Source: Sporobolomyces roseus (taxonomy: Eukaryota > Basidiomycota > Microbotryomycetes > Sporidiobolales > Sporidiobolaceae). Taken from it: 64,000 bases of DNA. The position numbers and the translations under genes are program-made. Location of the stretch: assembly GCA_016617785.1 (NCBI GenBank), contig JADILM010000001.1, positions 1,674,001 through 1,738,000 on the forward strand. Reading direction: 5' to 3'. The notes under the pieces are model-generated. The model saw only the letters and a list, made by a program, of their open reading frames with translations, ran no database searches and had not been told where the DNA came from. This document shows, piece by piece, positions 44,665 through 55,906 of this stretch. Position 1 is the first letter of the stretch, and each line of letters opens with the position of its first letter.

Positions 44665-47140
44665 TCAATACCTAATCGCAAGTTCAATAGAGGGTAGATC
44701 AGGTGCGTACCCGATCAAACTCTTCTCCAACCTCTCCACCTCGTTCTCCTTTTCGTCAGAATGAAGCTTCCCCGGCGACGTGAGACCGTTCGATTCGAGA
44801 GCCAAGGCGACTTGAGCTTCAACCTCACTCATACGACGTTGTAAAGCTGCGAATTGAGATTCTGTCCCAACAAACTGAATCAGCTGAGATACATCGATCA
44901 GGCGAAATTTGAGCTCACTCTTGATCAAGACGACACTTCCTTTCCTTCCTCCTTTCCCGATCGTATCGATCCCAGGAACTAGCATTTCCACCATCTCGTC
45001 GCCATCCTTGCCCTTCTTCGTTTCTCGTCTCGTCTTTGGCAATTCGAGCCCGAACAAGTCTGCTAACCCAGCTCGTTTCTCCGTCGAAGCGGGAGACAGC
45101 GCATAGTTTCCGCTTGAACCCCCGGAAGTTGTCGAAGCCGTTCGAACGGGCTTGAGGGTCTGCTCCTCCTCTTCCTCCTCCTCTTCGTACGCTTCTCCAT
45201 TCGAGTCTCGATCGATGTTTCTACGAAGCCCGGGTGAATCAGGGTAGAGCCTCCAATCGAACTCTTCTGCGAACGAGACTCGTTGATCTGCGGGAGAAGA
45301 TTTCTTGATCGGAGTGACAGGGGATGTTCGAGCGAACGCAGAGTCGAGTTCGGGAGAAGAAAGGTTGGCGACGAGACATGGGCTTGAATGGTGACTGCCA
45401 CCCGAGGAGGACTGGATCGCGTTTGAAGAGGCGTAGCGACCAGAGAAGGAATCGACGCTCGCGGCGCTCATGTTCGAATCGACCGAATCCGTCCTACGTC
45501 TCGAAGATCCAGTGAAAGAGACATCGTCTGACTCGTGTGACGACCATATCCTACTTGGTCTCTGGCTCGAATCGGTTCTATGCTTGACAGGTGAGCCTGC
45601 GGGCGAAACGTTGATGGACCTTTCCGACGTTTCGATGACCGTTTCGAACGTCTTTGCGAGACCCTTGACTCGATTCGTGCCCCGGTTCAACCTCCTCCAT
45701 GATCGTTTCCACTCTTCTTTTGACGACTCGTCTTCGGAAGCGGAACCTTCGACCTCGAGACTAGGTCGACGACGATGCGAAATCGGTAAGATGGACGAAG
45801 TAGGGTAGGAGAGTCCGATCGACGCTTGAGCCTTTGATCGCTTGTCCTTCTCCTCATCCTCATCGCTTTGTCGTCCTCCTTCGTAGCCCCAGAACAAGCG
45901 CCCTCCCAGCGATTCACGTCTCAACTTATCTCCCGCTTCAAGTAACGCACTTCTCCATCTGATGTTGACGCCTAGTTCCTCCAAGTCGGCACTTTTGAGA
46001 CGAAGGAAAGTTCGACCAGAGAGGCGAGAGTTGCGGATGAAAGCGGTAATGTCGGCAGCGAGAGCAGGATGAAGGGAGAGCGCATTCGAAAGGTAGAGTG
46101 CGAGGTGAGAAGGGAGCCATAGCTTTGGATTCGACTGCGACTCGTGTTCATAGCGAGGTTGAGCCATTGAAGTTGAAACCCGAAAAGAGAAAGAGGACGA
46201 ACAGGCAATTGCGCAAGGTCCGCTTCATTTTCCCCGAACTGCTTTCTCTCCTTCGTCTCTGCGACAAGCTTCCTAGGCGGAAAGGCCGGCAAGCTTTCGC
46301 TTCGATGTTTGAACAAGGGTCGATTCAGAGGTTTCGAATCGGTCGGATCCTCCTCGTCGGCCTCTTCACCTTCGCTCGAAAGACTACTGACGCTCAATCG
46401 TCTCGTTAGACCTCCTGAGATGGTCGGAGCGATCTCCGAAAACGAGTTCGAACGAGAGAGACCAATTGGCTGAGAACGGACTGTGTATTGAGGAGGAGAG
46501 ACTGGAGGATGAGAGGAAGTGGTTGTCGACTTGGCACGCTGAGGGGTCGAACAAGACGGAAGTTTCGTCGGAGAAGCGGGTTCAGGCAAAGGAAGAGAGT
46601 CGAAAGGAGAGGGAAAGGGAGTCGAGGATTGGGTTGGTGAATCGCAAAGGCCGTTGTGAGGATCTGAAGTCGTGATCGGAGGGAGAGGCGCTTGACGTCG
46701 AGGCATGATCATGAAGTCGCTATGAGGTCGTCTTAATCAGGACAATCGCGCAGAGCGGAAGAGACCAAAACAAGTACTCACCGACACTTCGAAGTTTCGG
46801 CGGCTCGTCTTCCGTTAGCCGATCCTTCTGCTTGACCTTCTCCCTGGGCTAGAGCTTCATCAGAAGATTCAAGCTAAGGAAAGAACGAGAGTCAGCTGTC
46901 GTGAGGAATGGAAGTTGAAGGATGTTGGCGAAGAGAGCGCTCCAGCATCAGTCATCCGCCTGTCGGAGTAGCTGAGCACCCCTAGCAGATCCAGCAATGA
47001 TTCATCGCGTTCCGGGCTTCCTCTTCAAAGTCTGCTGATCTTCCGTTCGAGTGCTCTGCTCCCTCATCTTCCGAATGTTCAAAGATCGTTCAACTCACCT
47101 CAGTAAGCCCTCCAGCCTTGTTAGATCCCTCTGCTACCAT
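44665..47140 (-). CDS. SAM-domain protein with Ser-rich linker and coiled coil
   Basis: Start ATG at 47140 (MVAEGSNKAGGLTE). Exon 2 ends SKCR and joins DFMIMPRRQAPLPP in phase. A Ser/Pro-rich stretch with SP sites follows. The SAM domain begins after an intron: SNPKLWLPSHLALYL, then ITAFIRNSRLSGRTFL and LKSADLEELGV. Next is a ~300-residue disordered, phosphosite-rich region, then a short conserved block (VVLIKSELKFRLIDVSQL) and a helix (LQRRMSEVEAQVALAL). The first in-frame stop is at 44665; a membrane-helix exon beyond it may be the true end. SAM domains mediate protein or lipid contacts; fungal relatives act in signalling, but I do not assign a pathway. Confidence 0.7.
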
Positions 47141-47601
47141 CTCACTATCTATTGGTCAGACTCCAGCTGTTCTCCGAGGGTTAACTAGCGAGGTTGATCG
47201 AAGTTGCGGGTGAAAACAGAAACTTGATCGAGGTGGGGACTGAGAAGGGCTCAAGCTGTGGAGTTGTTGGACTAGCCTGCGTGCGATGTTGTTCCTTGTC
47301 TTTGTACAGCTTCTGAGGTGAGAGCGTGTGCAAGTGAGAGGGAAGAGGAACGTGCAATGATCGAGATCAAAACTTCTCGCTCGCAAGTCGAAAACCTTTC
47401 TTCGAATCTCTCTCTCGGACTGATGAGCGAAAACAGAAAACGAATGACAGTGCAAGTGTACAAAGTAAACGAAAGTACTGGTAAAACGAGAGAGAAGAAG
47501 TCTATGATATTATATTGATGTCAAATTTTGAGGGAATCCAGTCGTTCCTTTTTACACCCTAGCTCCTCCACCTCACTCAATCCCAAGGAATCACTCTATT
47601 T
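47141..47601. other. Intergenic region, no gene seen
   Basis: This is the upstream region of the SAM-domain gene and 3' flank of the MFS gene that ends at 47602. It has short AT-rich patches and no gene. Confidence 0.5.
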
Positions 47602-50262
47602 CTAAGCCCTTCCACCGAGCGACTCCTCCAACCTCGATCGGTGAATCGCATTCTTCTCGTTCGCAGCATCGCCGTGAAGAGCTCGTTCTTTCGTGATTTG
47701 ACGTTGTACGCGTTGCTTGTCGGGAGTCTCGTTGCGGAAGTAAGAGATAACATCGTCGGTGATATAGGCGTGGTCGTCTTCGTCGGAAGCACCGGAGACG
47801 TCCTCCCGAGCGATGAGATGGGATTCGTAGAGAACACGAAGTTCGTCGATCCTGTCGACTCGGTCTTGAACGGGGTCGTAGTAACGGCTCCTCTTGAGGA
47901 CGACACGCTCGTACCATGACAAGTGACGGCTGTGAAGATAGAAGAAACGAAAACGAGGTCAGCTCGATTCTTTTCGAACGACGACGGTGCACTCGTAGAA
48001 GGGATGAAGACGAGAGGAGGAGGGAGAGAGCGAAAGTAGCTTACGGGTGAATGGCGATACCGTGGTAAAGTTCCGGGTGTCCCGATCTGACGCAACGCCA
48101 GTACCTCTCTTGTTCTCGCAAGTCCAAGCCGGTCGTATCGGGCAAGAACACAGCAGAGAGGATCATTCCCGCGAGACCGAACCAGGTGACAACCCAGAAT
48201 TTGGTTTCTGTCAACGAGGAGAGCGGTTAGCGAAGGCAATCGAAGATGTTCGCGAAACGGGGACGAACGATTATCGATGTAGTTGTAAAGGACAGCTGGG
48301 AGTAATGCTCCGAGTTTACCACAGGCGGCGGAGAAACCGTGAGCAGTAGATCGAATTGATGCAGGGTAAGCTTCGGCAGCGACACTGTGAAGATATGGGG
48401 TTGCACGTCAATTTCATGCCTTCACTCAACGTCATAGGGGGATGAAACATACAGGAAGGTGACACAGTTGGGTCCGAATTGAATCCAGAACGAGGAGAAT
48501 TCTGCAAATGTAGTTTTCGGAAAATCAGCTGAGATCGCGAATGAACGCGAAGGAATGTGGACTCACGGTACATGAATTGGAACGCAGCGATGGGAGCACC
48601 AGGTTGTTGAAGCTTGCTGAAGAAGATAGCACCGAAGAGGAAGATGAGGAAACACATGCCGAATCCGACTTGTTGCATGGTACGACGTCCGTAGAACTTG
48701 TGATCGATGAGGAACATGGCGAGGTAATAACCGACGAGGGAAACGGCAGTGTTGAGCAAGTTGTACTCCCAGGTGACGACGAGGGAAGCTCCTGGATGAA
48801 TGATTCCGATGAAAACACTCGAGAAGATCTTGCTACCGTCTACGAGAAGCGAAGAAGCGTGAGTCGAGTCTCCTCTACAGCACGGCTGAAACAGAAGAAC
48901 GTACAGAAGAAGACATCGGCGCAGAACCAACCACCGGCGGTAGCGAGGAGACGATGCCAGTAATGGTTTCCGAGAAGACGAAGTGATTGAGTGTCGTAAC
49001 CTGAAACGTTCTGTCTTCCCTTGGCAGCTCGGAGTTCCTTGTCGGCATCCTTGACGTGCCAAATACGGTAGTAGAGGAGCCAGACGTGAATGAGAGTAGC
49101 GAAACCGAATTGAACTCGGTAAGTGGCTTGGGCAGATCGAGGAGAGAAGGGAGGTTCAGGGTTTCCTCCGTGGAAGATCATGATGCAGATGAGGAGGATG
49201 GCTTGGTTGAAGACTTGACCCCATCTGAAAATTGACACTATGCGTGAGTATCGGAACAAAGTGCGAATAGAGCGAAAGAATGATAAGCTCACCCTTGCAT
49301 GAGGAAAGCACCGACGACGTTTCGACCACGGTGGAGACGATCATCACGAGTTCCAGCAGGTCCAGAAACACCAGTCTCGAGCGATTTGGTCGAAGTCATG
49401 GGATATCTGAAGCGAAAAGAGTCAGTTCTGACGATCGAAAAGGTAGCAGGAAAGGATGTGTAACGCACTCTCCACCAACGCCGACGCCATAGATGAATAA
49501 GCACCAAGCGTAACCAATGACCCATCCTTGTAAAGTTACTCCCCAAATCGAAGTGAGGAGAATGGAACCGACTGTGACAGTTGAGAAGAGTCAGTAACCG
49601 AGGCTTTTGATTCAAGCTAAGCGTCGCCTAGACTGACGTAACATAATCGCCGCATCTTGACAGAGACCGAATTTTCGTCCGATCCAGTCTCCTTCGTATC
49701 CGACAGCGATTTGACCAAAAATGATACCGAGAATTTCGAGATAAGATTGAGCGGCGATCCAGTTCTCACTGCAGACGGCGTGAGTTCTGAAGCACTCGGG
49801 CCATGCAGACTTAAAGAGAGCAGACAAGTTTCCGATGGAGAAGAGAACGTAACCTAAAAATGCCGAGGGAAGGGAAAAGGTCAGCTCTTCTCGTCTGCTT
49901 CACTCGTTAAATATCGACTCACCCTCGACGAAGAGACCCATTCCGTTTGATACATACTTGCGGAAGTATTGCCTGAGGGGTTCCAAGGGATCCTTCTTGA
50001 ACATTTCCCAAACAAGTTTCGCCTCGCGTTTCATTTCAGCGTTCGATTGTGCGTTGACCCAAGTTATCCTCTCTGAACGGGGTAGATCTGCCCAGTATAC
50101 GTCTCCTACGTAAGAATCTTCTGGGTAGAGTGCTTCCTTGATCGAATCCGAGTGAGCGGTCGAGGCTGGACTTCTCGTTGAAGCATCGTCGAGAGGGTGT
50201 TCATGTTTCTCTGAGAAGGTATTTTGCGCCGGTGCATCCGAGATGTTGTCGAGAGGGTTCAT
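47602..50262 (-). CDS. MFS transporter, phosphate/organophosphate-symporter-like
   Basis: Start ATG at 50262 (MNPLDNISDAPAQNTF), stop at 47602-47604, about ten exons. The N-terminus is a ~110-residue hydrophilic arm. About twelve hydrophobic segments follow, including LGIIFGQIAVGYEGDWIGRK (MFS loop 2-3 signature, GDWIGRK), YAWCLFIYGVGVGGEYPMT (GVGVGGEYP, the mark of the phosphate:H+ symporter group that includes Pho84 and Git1), NTAVSLVGYYLAMFLID and EAYPASIRSTAHGFSAACGK. The C-terminal ~130 residues are a charged cytosolic tail. The GGEYP word supports a phosphate or glycerophosphodiester type substrate; other members carry different anions, so substrate is not fixed. Confidence 0.82.
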
Positions 50263-53200
50263 CGTGGCTGTCGACGGGATGGCGGAAGGAGAAGGAGGGA
50301 AAGAGCGGGATCCGGGGTAAAGACTCGACTAGTCCTTGCGAATGGAGGAGGGTGACTAGGGTAGGGTTGCTGAGAGTCTTGAAGGATTGGAGGTAGTGAA
50401 AGGAGTGTAAAGGAAGGGAGGGAAGCTGAAAAAAGTCGAGGCGAAAAAAAAGGAGGAGTAAAAATGGAGAAATTGCAAAGGCCAAAAGTGGGTCTCGATT
50501 TTTGGGGGTAGATTCACGAACGTGCAGGCGCTGTTGACCAATCACAACGTTCACTGAACCGGCTTCCCACTGGCAACGACAACGACAATGTAAGAATGAA
50601 ACAATCATCGTTACATCTACCACGATATGTCTACGAATGATCCTGAGATTGACCGGAAAGACCTCGAAGTTTGAGCGAACGTGCGAAGAAGTGAGTGCGG
50701 GAAGGGTTTATCCGTGAAGTCGTCGAGGGAGGGAGGTAGGGAGGGAGGGAGCCGGGTGACGAGTATAGAAAGGTGGAAGTGACGTCGAAAGGAAGCCGAA
50801 CCTGCTGGTGCCGAGATGGAGATACTGAAAGAACGTGACTGAAAGTTTCGCCAGGTGAAGAAGACGGAGTCGTTTTCTGTCGAGCTGTACAGAGAAGTGA
50901 ATGGTAGAAGGAAGGAAGAGTAGAACTTGAACTTGCTCGCAAGACCCTGCAAAGCCCAGAGCGACTCGATCGAACCTTGGCTTCGAGATACCAGATGAAA
51001 TTCGACAAAAGCGCACGTTTCTGGGTAACTTGATCGAGCGACCTTTCTGCCACCCGCCTCACGACCGGTGAACGCTTTATTGATTGTCGTCGTCGAGTCC
51101 GATAGCTTGAGTCGCGAAGTTTCAATGGAGCGAAATTCGTCGAGAACGTCGTCTTGCGAAGCGAAGAAACAGTGAAGACGGTTAAGTCGTCGAATTGAGC
51201 GGAAGAGACGTAGCCGCTCTCGCAATCCTATCACCTGTGGCAAAAGGTAAGAATTCAGCCCAGGCTACAACGAGCGATAGCAGGAGCAGCGAACGAACCG
51301 ATTTTCGACCACGAAGCTTCGCTGGAACAATTGCGCAGAGTCTTCTGATCCCTCATTCCACGCACTCTGTCATCGTTCCTTTCCGAGCATCTACGTCATT
51401 CCCTTGCATGTCCAGGTGGAAGGACAGATGAGCGAAATGAGGTTGAGTCGCTTATCTCAGCCGTTTGTTCAATCCAGGTCCCCCAAGCCACACAGCGATA
51501 ACTCGTACGCCTCTTATTGTGTATCCGACTAGCTTGAGAGCTGTATTATTTATCGTCGAGGTGTAGAGGTCGAGGTTGAATGATGGGCAGTTTGACAGCT
51601 TGTAGCAGAGCGGACACAGTCCTGAGGCCGGCAGTTGACGATCAAGTCTGTTCTCTACTCCTTTGAAGGTGCTGGCGTAGATTCGTTCGGCTGTAAGATG
51701 TTGGAGCGAGGGAGAAAAGGTACTTTTCGAAAGTTCATCTCTTGAACGGCCTCTGTTCATTCCGGCTCTCTCCGACGCTCCGAGATGTTCGATTCAGATT
51801 CAGATACACAGTATCTCTGCTAGTGATAGGCTGGATCTATCTTGCGGAGGGTTTCGAGGGCTCCGGTGTTTTCTCCTCTGAGATGCGTTGTTTCGCTCGC
51901 TTTGCATCTCGAGTTTCAGATATAGTCCGTGCTCTGTCTGATCGTCGATCTCTGAGATAAGCAGGTCGCTCAGATCTACGGCTCCTCTTGACTTCTGCTG
52001 AAGCTCTCCTCAAATTTTCTCTTGTTCCTTTCCACTTCGGGCCCTTCCATCAGTTTATCGTTCAAAGCTATGCACTTCCTACCATCGCTCTCTCTTACAG
52101 CGCTCTCTATAATTGCCAGCGCTGAAGCCCGCTTGCTCCCGTAGAGCAGCTCCGGAGATCATGGACGCTTCAAAACACAGCTTTTCAACCTTCTTCTCAC
52201 CAACTGTGAGATGGGAATACGTTCGTCTTTGAGAGGGACTCCGGTGAGTTGGAACGCTCGGATAGCTCCGGCGAGAACGACAGCTCCCTATCGAGTCGCA
52301 AGATTTCATCAGAACAAGACTCGAGAGCGAAGAGGAGTGTAGGAAAGCTCACGGTTCCTTGGATGTCATCATTGAAGCAAGGATAGACGTCTCGATGTTT
52401 GTGGAGAATCGGGAAAGCTTTCGAAGTAGCGAAATCTTCGAATTGAATGATCATGTTGGGGAAGTTCTTGTGCATCTCCCTCATGAAGATCTCGACAAAC
52501 TCTTCAGTAGACTTGTCGTCGATTCGCGGATGGTTTTCGGGACCTACATGGACGCTTTCGCTATTCCGAAGCTACTCCATTCTGACTGCACAGCTCTAGT
52601 AGGACCAGGAGTCGATCGTCTCGGCTGTTCAAACTCTCGTTGCGAAATCTGGTGAGTCCTCGCTCGTTGAGAACGTAATGTTCAGCTTTCCTCCTTTCTG
52701 CGACGGCGGCTGATCCTTTCGTTTCCTCTCAGGTCTTGCCTCGATGTATATACCTTCGACTCGATAGAGAGTCCTGAATTGCGGCGTCGGTGTAGGCTCG
52801 TAGCTCACGAAACTTGCGATAAACCAATTTTCGAACCGAGCTTCTCTTTTCAACATGAGTTAGTCCTCACCCCTGCTGTCTCTTCTCTTCTCACCGTATT
52901 CTCTCGTCATCTTGGTGGATCCTAGTGTAGCATCTAGTCTCCTAGCGTCTCTCAAGACTTTGTACGAACGAATCCACTCGTTGCCTGCTTCCCTCGAAAC
53001 GAAACAAGCTTCGTCCTCGACGTTGCTCGAACCATGCTACGATAGCCTTTCGTTGACCGCGCCCACGAGTGTCGACCTTTGCGAGTACGGCATATTTGTG
53101 AAGAGTGGACAAGCGACCGGCCGAGAGAAGCGAAATTTATCATCCTTCGAACCTTCGCTTCTCTCCCGCCTCAATCCACCTGCGTCCCATCCAACGTCGC

Positions 53201-53600
53201 ATCGACGTCTCGATGTCGATTCGGACCAGACCCCGTCGCGATCAGCTCTGCAGTAAGACTCATATAGAACTTCGGCAGTCTTTTGTTGACTCTTTCGTTT
53301 TCGTTTTGAATGGTCCACTCGTTCTGCAGACTCTGATTCATCTCTATCGCTGCCCTTCAAGCCTCAAGCTTAGCCTGTACCTCGAGAAGAATACGCCGAC
53401 GACGTTCCGACTTTTTCCTGAAAACTCCAAGTTTCAATTTTTGCGATTTTTCCCGCATTCGTTTCGCCCACTTTCACACGACCTTGTTCCTTTTTCCTTC
53501 CTCCACCATTACTCGCCATTCACTCTTCCGTCTCCTAGAGACTTCTGCTCTAGCTCGCAGCAGACTCACTCACCGCGGCTTCTCTTCAACTTCCCTCAAC
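50263..53600. other. Large gene-poor interval before malic enzyme
   Basis: 3.3 kb without a confident gene. It holds the MFS promoter (with an A8 run near 50445 and GGGAG repeats near 50735), a malic-enzyme fragment at 52215-52521, and several short frames without domains: minus 51452-51760, minus 52629-52856 and plus 52912-53256. The last ~400 bp probably include the malic-enzyme promoter and a possible presequence exon (53213-53252). Confidence 0.5.
52215..52521 (-). pseudogene. Malic-enzyme fragment, inverted, with intron
   Basis: The reverse complement matches 54345-54650 inside malic enzyme at about 95% by eye, from DDKSTEEFVEIF through DDIQGT, across the whole intron 54519-54582 and into the next exon. 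Retention of the intron shows a DNA-level copy, not a retrocopy. The sequence diverges at both ends, so it has no start, active-site half or stop of its own. It lies on the opposite strand to the intact gene, with 1.8 kb between the two arms. Confidence 0.88.
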
Positions 53601-55640
53601 ATGAACTCTACTCGACAAGGAACCGCAGCGCAACCTTCAGGGCTAGGAACAAGGGAGCTACAGGTGGAAAGGGCATTGGCTAGATTGAGGTCTATCCCTA
53701 ATCCTCTAGAGAAGTACACTTACTTGACTGGATTGAGATCGAGAAATGAAGACGTTTAGTGAGTCAACTCTAGTCACAACCTCTCTCTTTCGTAACTCTG
53801 AGCTGATCAATATACACTTGTGATAGCTATGGAGTCATTGGTGCTGAGCCGAAGGAGGTTATGGTGAGTTCTCCCTCTTTCCTCACCCCACTTTGTTGTC
53901 AACCTCCTATCTTTCCTCTGCCTTTCCACTGACCTCGATATCCACGATCTACAGCCTATCGTCTACACTCCTACCATTGGACTCGCTTGCCAAAACTTCT
54001 CCCTCATTCACCCTCCTCCAATTCCCGCTTCTTCAACAACTGAACCCATTCGCAACCTCTACCTCACTTACGCCGATCTCCCCAATCTCCCCGACCTCAT
54101 CGCTGGTCTCAAGACTCGTTTGGACAAGGACAAGATGGAGATTTGCGTCGTGACGGATTCGAGTCGAATTTTGGGAATTGGAGATCAAGGAGTAGGAGGA
54201 ATGGGAATCTCTCAAGGAAAACTCGCACTCTACGTCGCAGCTGGAGGAGTGCAACCCAAGGCTACCCTCCCTGTTTGCCTCGATCTCGGTACCGACAACG
54301 AATCTTGTCTCTCGGATCCTCTTTACGTCGGAGTCCGTAAACGTCGAATTGACGACAAGTCTACTGAAGAGTTCGTCGAGATCTTCATGAGGGAGATGCA
54401 CAAGAACTTCCCCAACATGATCATTCAATTCGAAGATTTCGCTACTTCGAAAGCTTTCCCCATTCTTCACAAACATCGAGACGTCTATCCTTGCTTCAAT
54501 GATGACATCCAAGGAACCGTAAGCTTTCCTACATTCTTCTCTGGTCTCGAGTCTTGTTCTGATGAAATCTTGCGACTCGATAGGGAGCTGTCGTTCTCGC
54601 CGGAGCTATTCGAGCGTTCCAACTCACTGGAATCCCTCTCAAAGAACAACGCATCCTCTTCTTCGGAGCTGGATCGAGTGGTGTCGGAGTAGCAGAGACC
54701 ATTACCAAGTACTTCCAGATGCAAGGAATGTCTGAAAAGGAGGCAAAGAACAAGTTTTGGCTCGTCGACTCCAAGGTACGCTCTTCGTTACCTTATCTTC
54801 TCAATCTACCACTCGCTGAACGTTCCCATCGCTGTAGGGTCTCGTCGCTCACAACCGAGGAGATAAACTCCCGGAACACAAGCAATACCTCGCTCGTGAA
54901 GATCCCTCGACTCCTCGGATTCCTTCTCTCCTCGAAGTCGTCAAGCACGTCAAGCCCACCGCCCTTCTCGGTCTCAGTACCGTCGGAGGATCCTTCACTC
55001 CCGAGATCTTGAGTCTCATGGCAGAATACAACAAGCGTCCCGTGGTCTTCGCTCTCTCCAACCCAGTCTCGCAAGCGGAATGCACGTTCGAGGAGGCAAT
55101 CGAAGGAACGAATGGAGCGGTGTTATACGCTAGTGGAAGTCCTTTCGACAAAGTTGAGTTCCATGGCAAGAAGTACGAACCCGGACAGGGGAACAACCTT
55201 TACATCTTCCCTGCTCTCGGACTCGGTGCTATTCTCGCTCGCGTCAAGACTGTGAGTCTGGAATCTTTTCAAGCGTAGTCAGAGTATGCACTGACTTCGA
55301 TGAGCTTGCGACCGACAGATTCCAGAAGAGATGGTACATGCCAGTGCACAAGGTCTCGCCGACTCGTTGAACGCAAACGAGATCGAGCGCAACCTCCTTT
55401 ACCCTGACGTCGAGAGGGTGAGCTCGCTTTCGCTTCCTTCCCTCTCCCTCCTTGTCACTGATTCCCTCGTCATCTCTGTAGATCCGTGAAGTATCGATCA
55501 CTATCGCTCTCAAGGTCATCCGTTCTGCTCAAAAGCTCGGAGTTGACCGTGCAGAAGAACTCAGGTCAATGTCAGACAAGGAGCTCGAAGTCTACGTTCG
55601 CAAGCAGATGTACCATCCTCTCCTCGACGCCGCCCAATAG
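53601..55640 (+). CDS. Malic enzyme (NAD(P)+-dependent, decarboxylating)
   Basis: Converts malate to pyruvate and CO2 with reduction of NAD(P)+. The first clear ATG is 53601 (MNSTRQGTAAQPSG), stop TAG at 55638-55640. Hallmarks in order: PLEKYTYLTGLRSRNED, PIVYTPTIGLACQNFS, VVTDSSRILGIGDQGVGGMG (active-site and nucleotide region), LDLGTDN, IQFEDFATSKAF, CFNDDIQGT (metal site), LFFGAGSSGVGVAE (Rossmann motif), VFALSNPVSQAEC, and PGQGNNLYIFPALGLG. Length ~550 aa fits. Directly upstream, in frame, lies a presequence-like stretch ending HRGFSSTSLN, reachable from an upstream exon (53213-53252), so a mitochondrial form is likely. An inverted fragment of exons 3-4 lies upstream. Confidence 0.95.
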
Positions 55641-55906
55641 ACCCTTCCCCTACCTCAAAATCGGGAAACAGAGCTAGATTTCGCATTCCTCGTTTCACCC
55701 CTCTCTTCGCATCAATAAATCGCTCTTCCCTTAACTCGTCTTTCTTTCTCTTACTCCTTTCGTGTTCTCGGGTTTTCTAGTAGGGTTTTTCGGAAGTAGA
55801 ATCAGTGCCAAAATTCGTGTATATTCGTTTGCTCTCTCACTGTCTGCAGCGTCGAGCACTGAGAGAAAGAGAGTACTTTAGTTGCAAGCGAGTTTTCAAG
55901 CATTAC
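55641..55906. other. Convergent spacer, no gene seen
   Basis: 3' flanks of malic enzyme and of F-box copy 2. T-rich, with AATAAATCG near 55718, a plausible polyadenylation context for malic enzyme. Confidence 0.45.

Noticed and set aside
52359..52655. Plus-strand frame over the malic-enzyme fragment, repeated at 54033-54512 on the minus strand
   Set aside because: The two look like a conserved protein pair, but both are antisense shadows of the duplicated malic-enzyme exon.
50420..53600. Transposon remnant as explanation for the gene-poor interval
   Set aside because: No terminal repeats, reverse transcriptase, integrase or transposase motifs were found; the only repeat seen is the malic-enzyme fragment.
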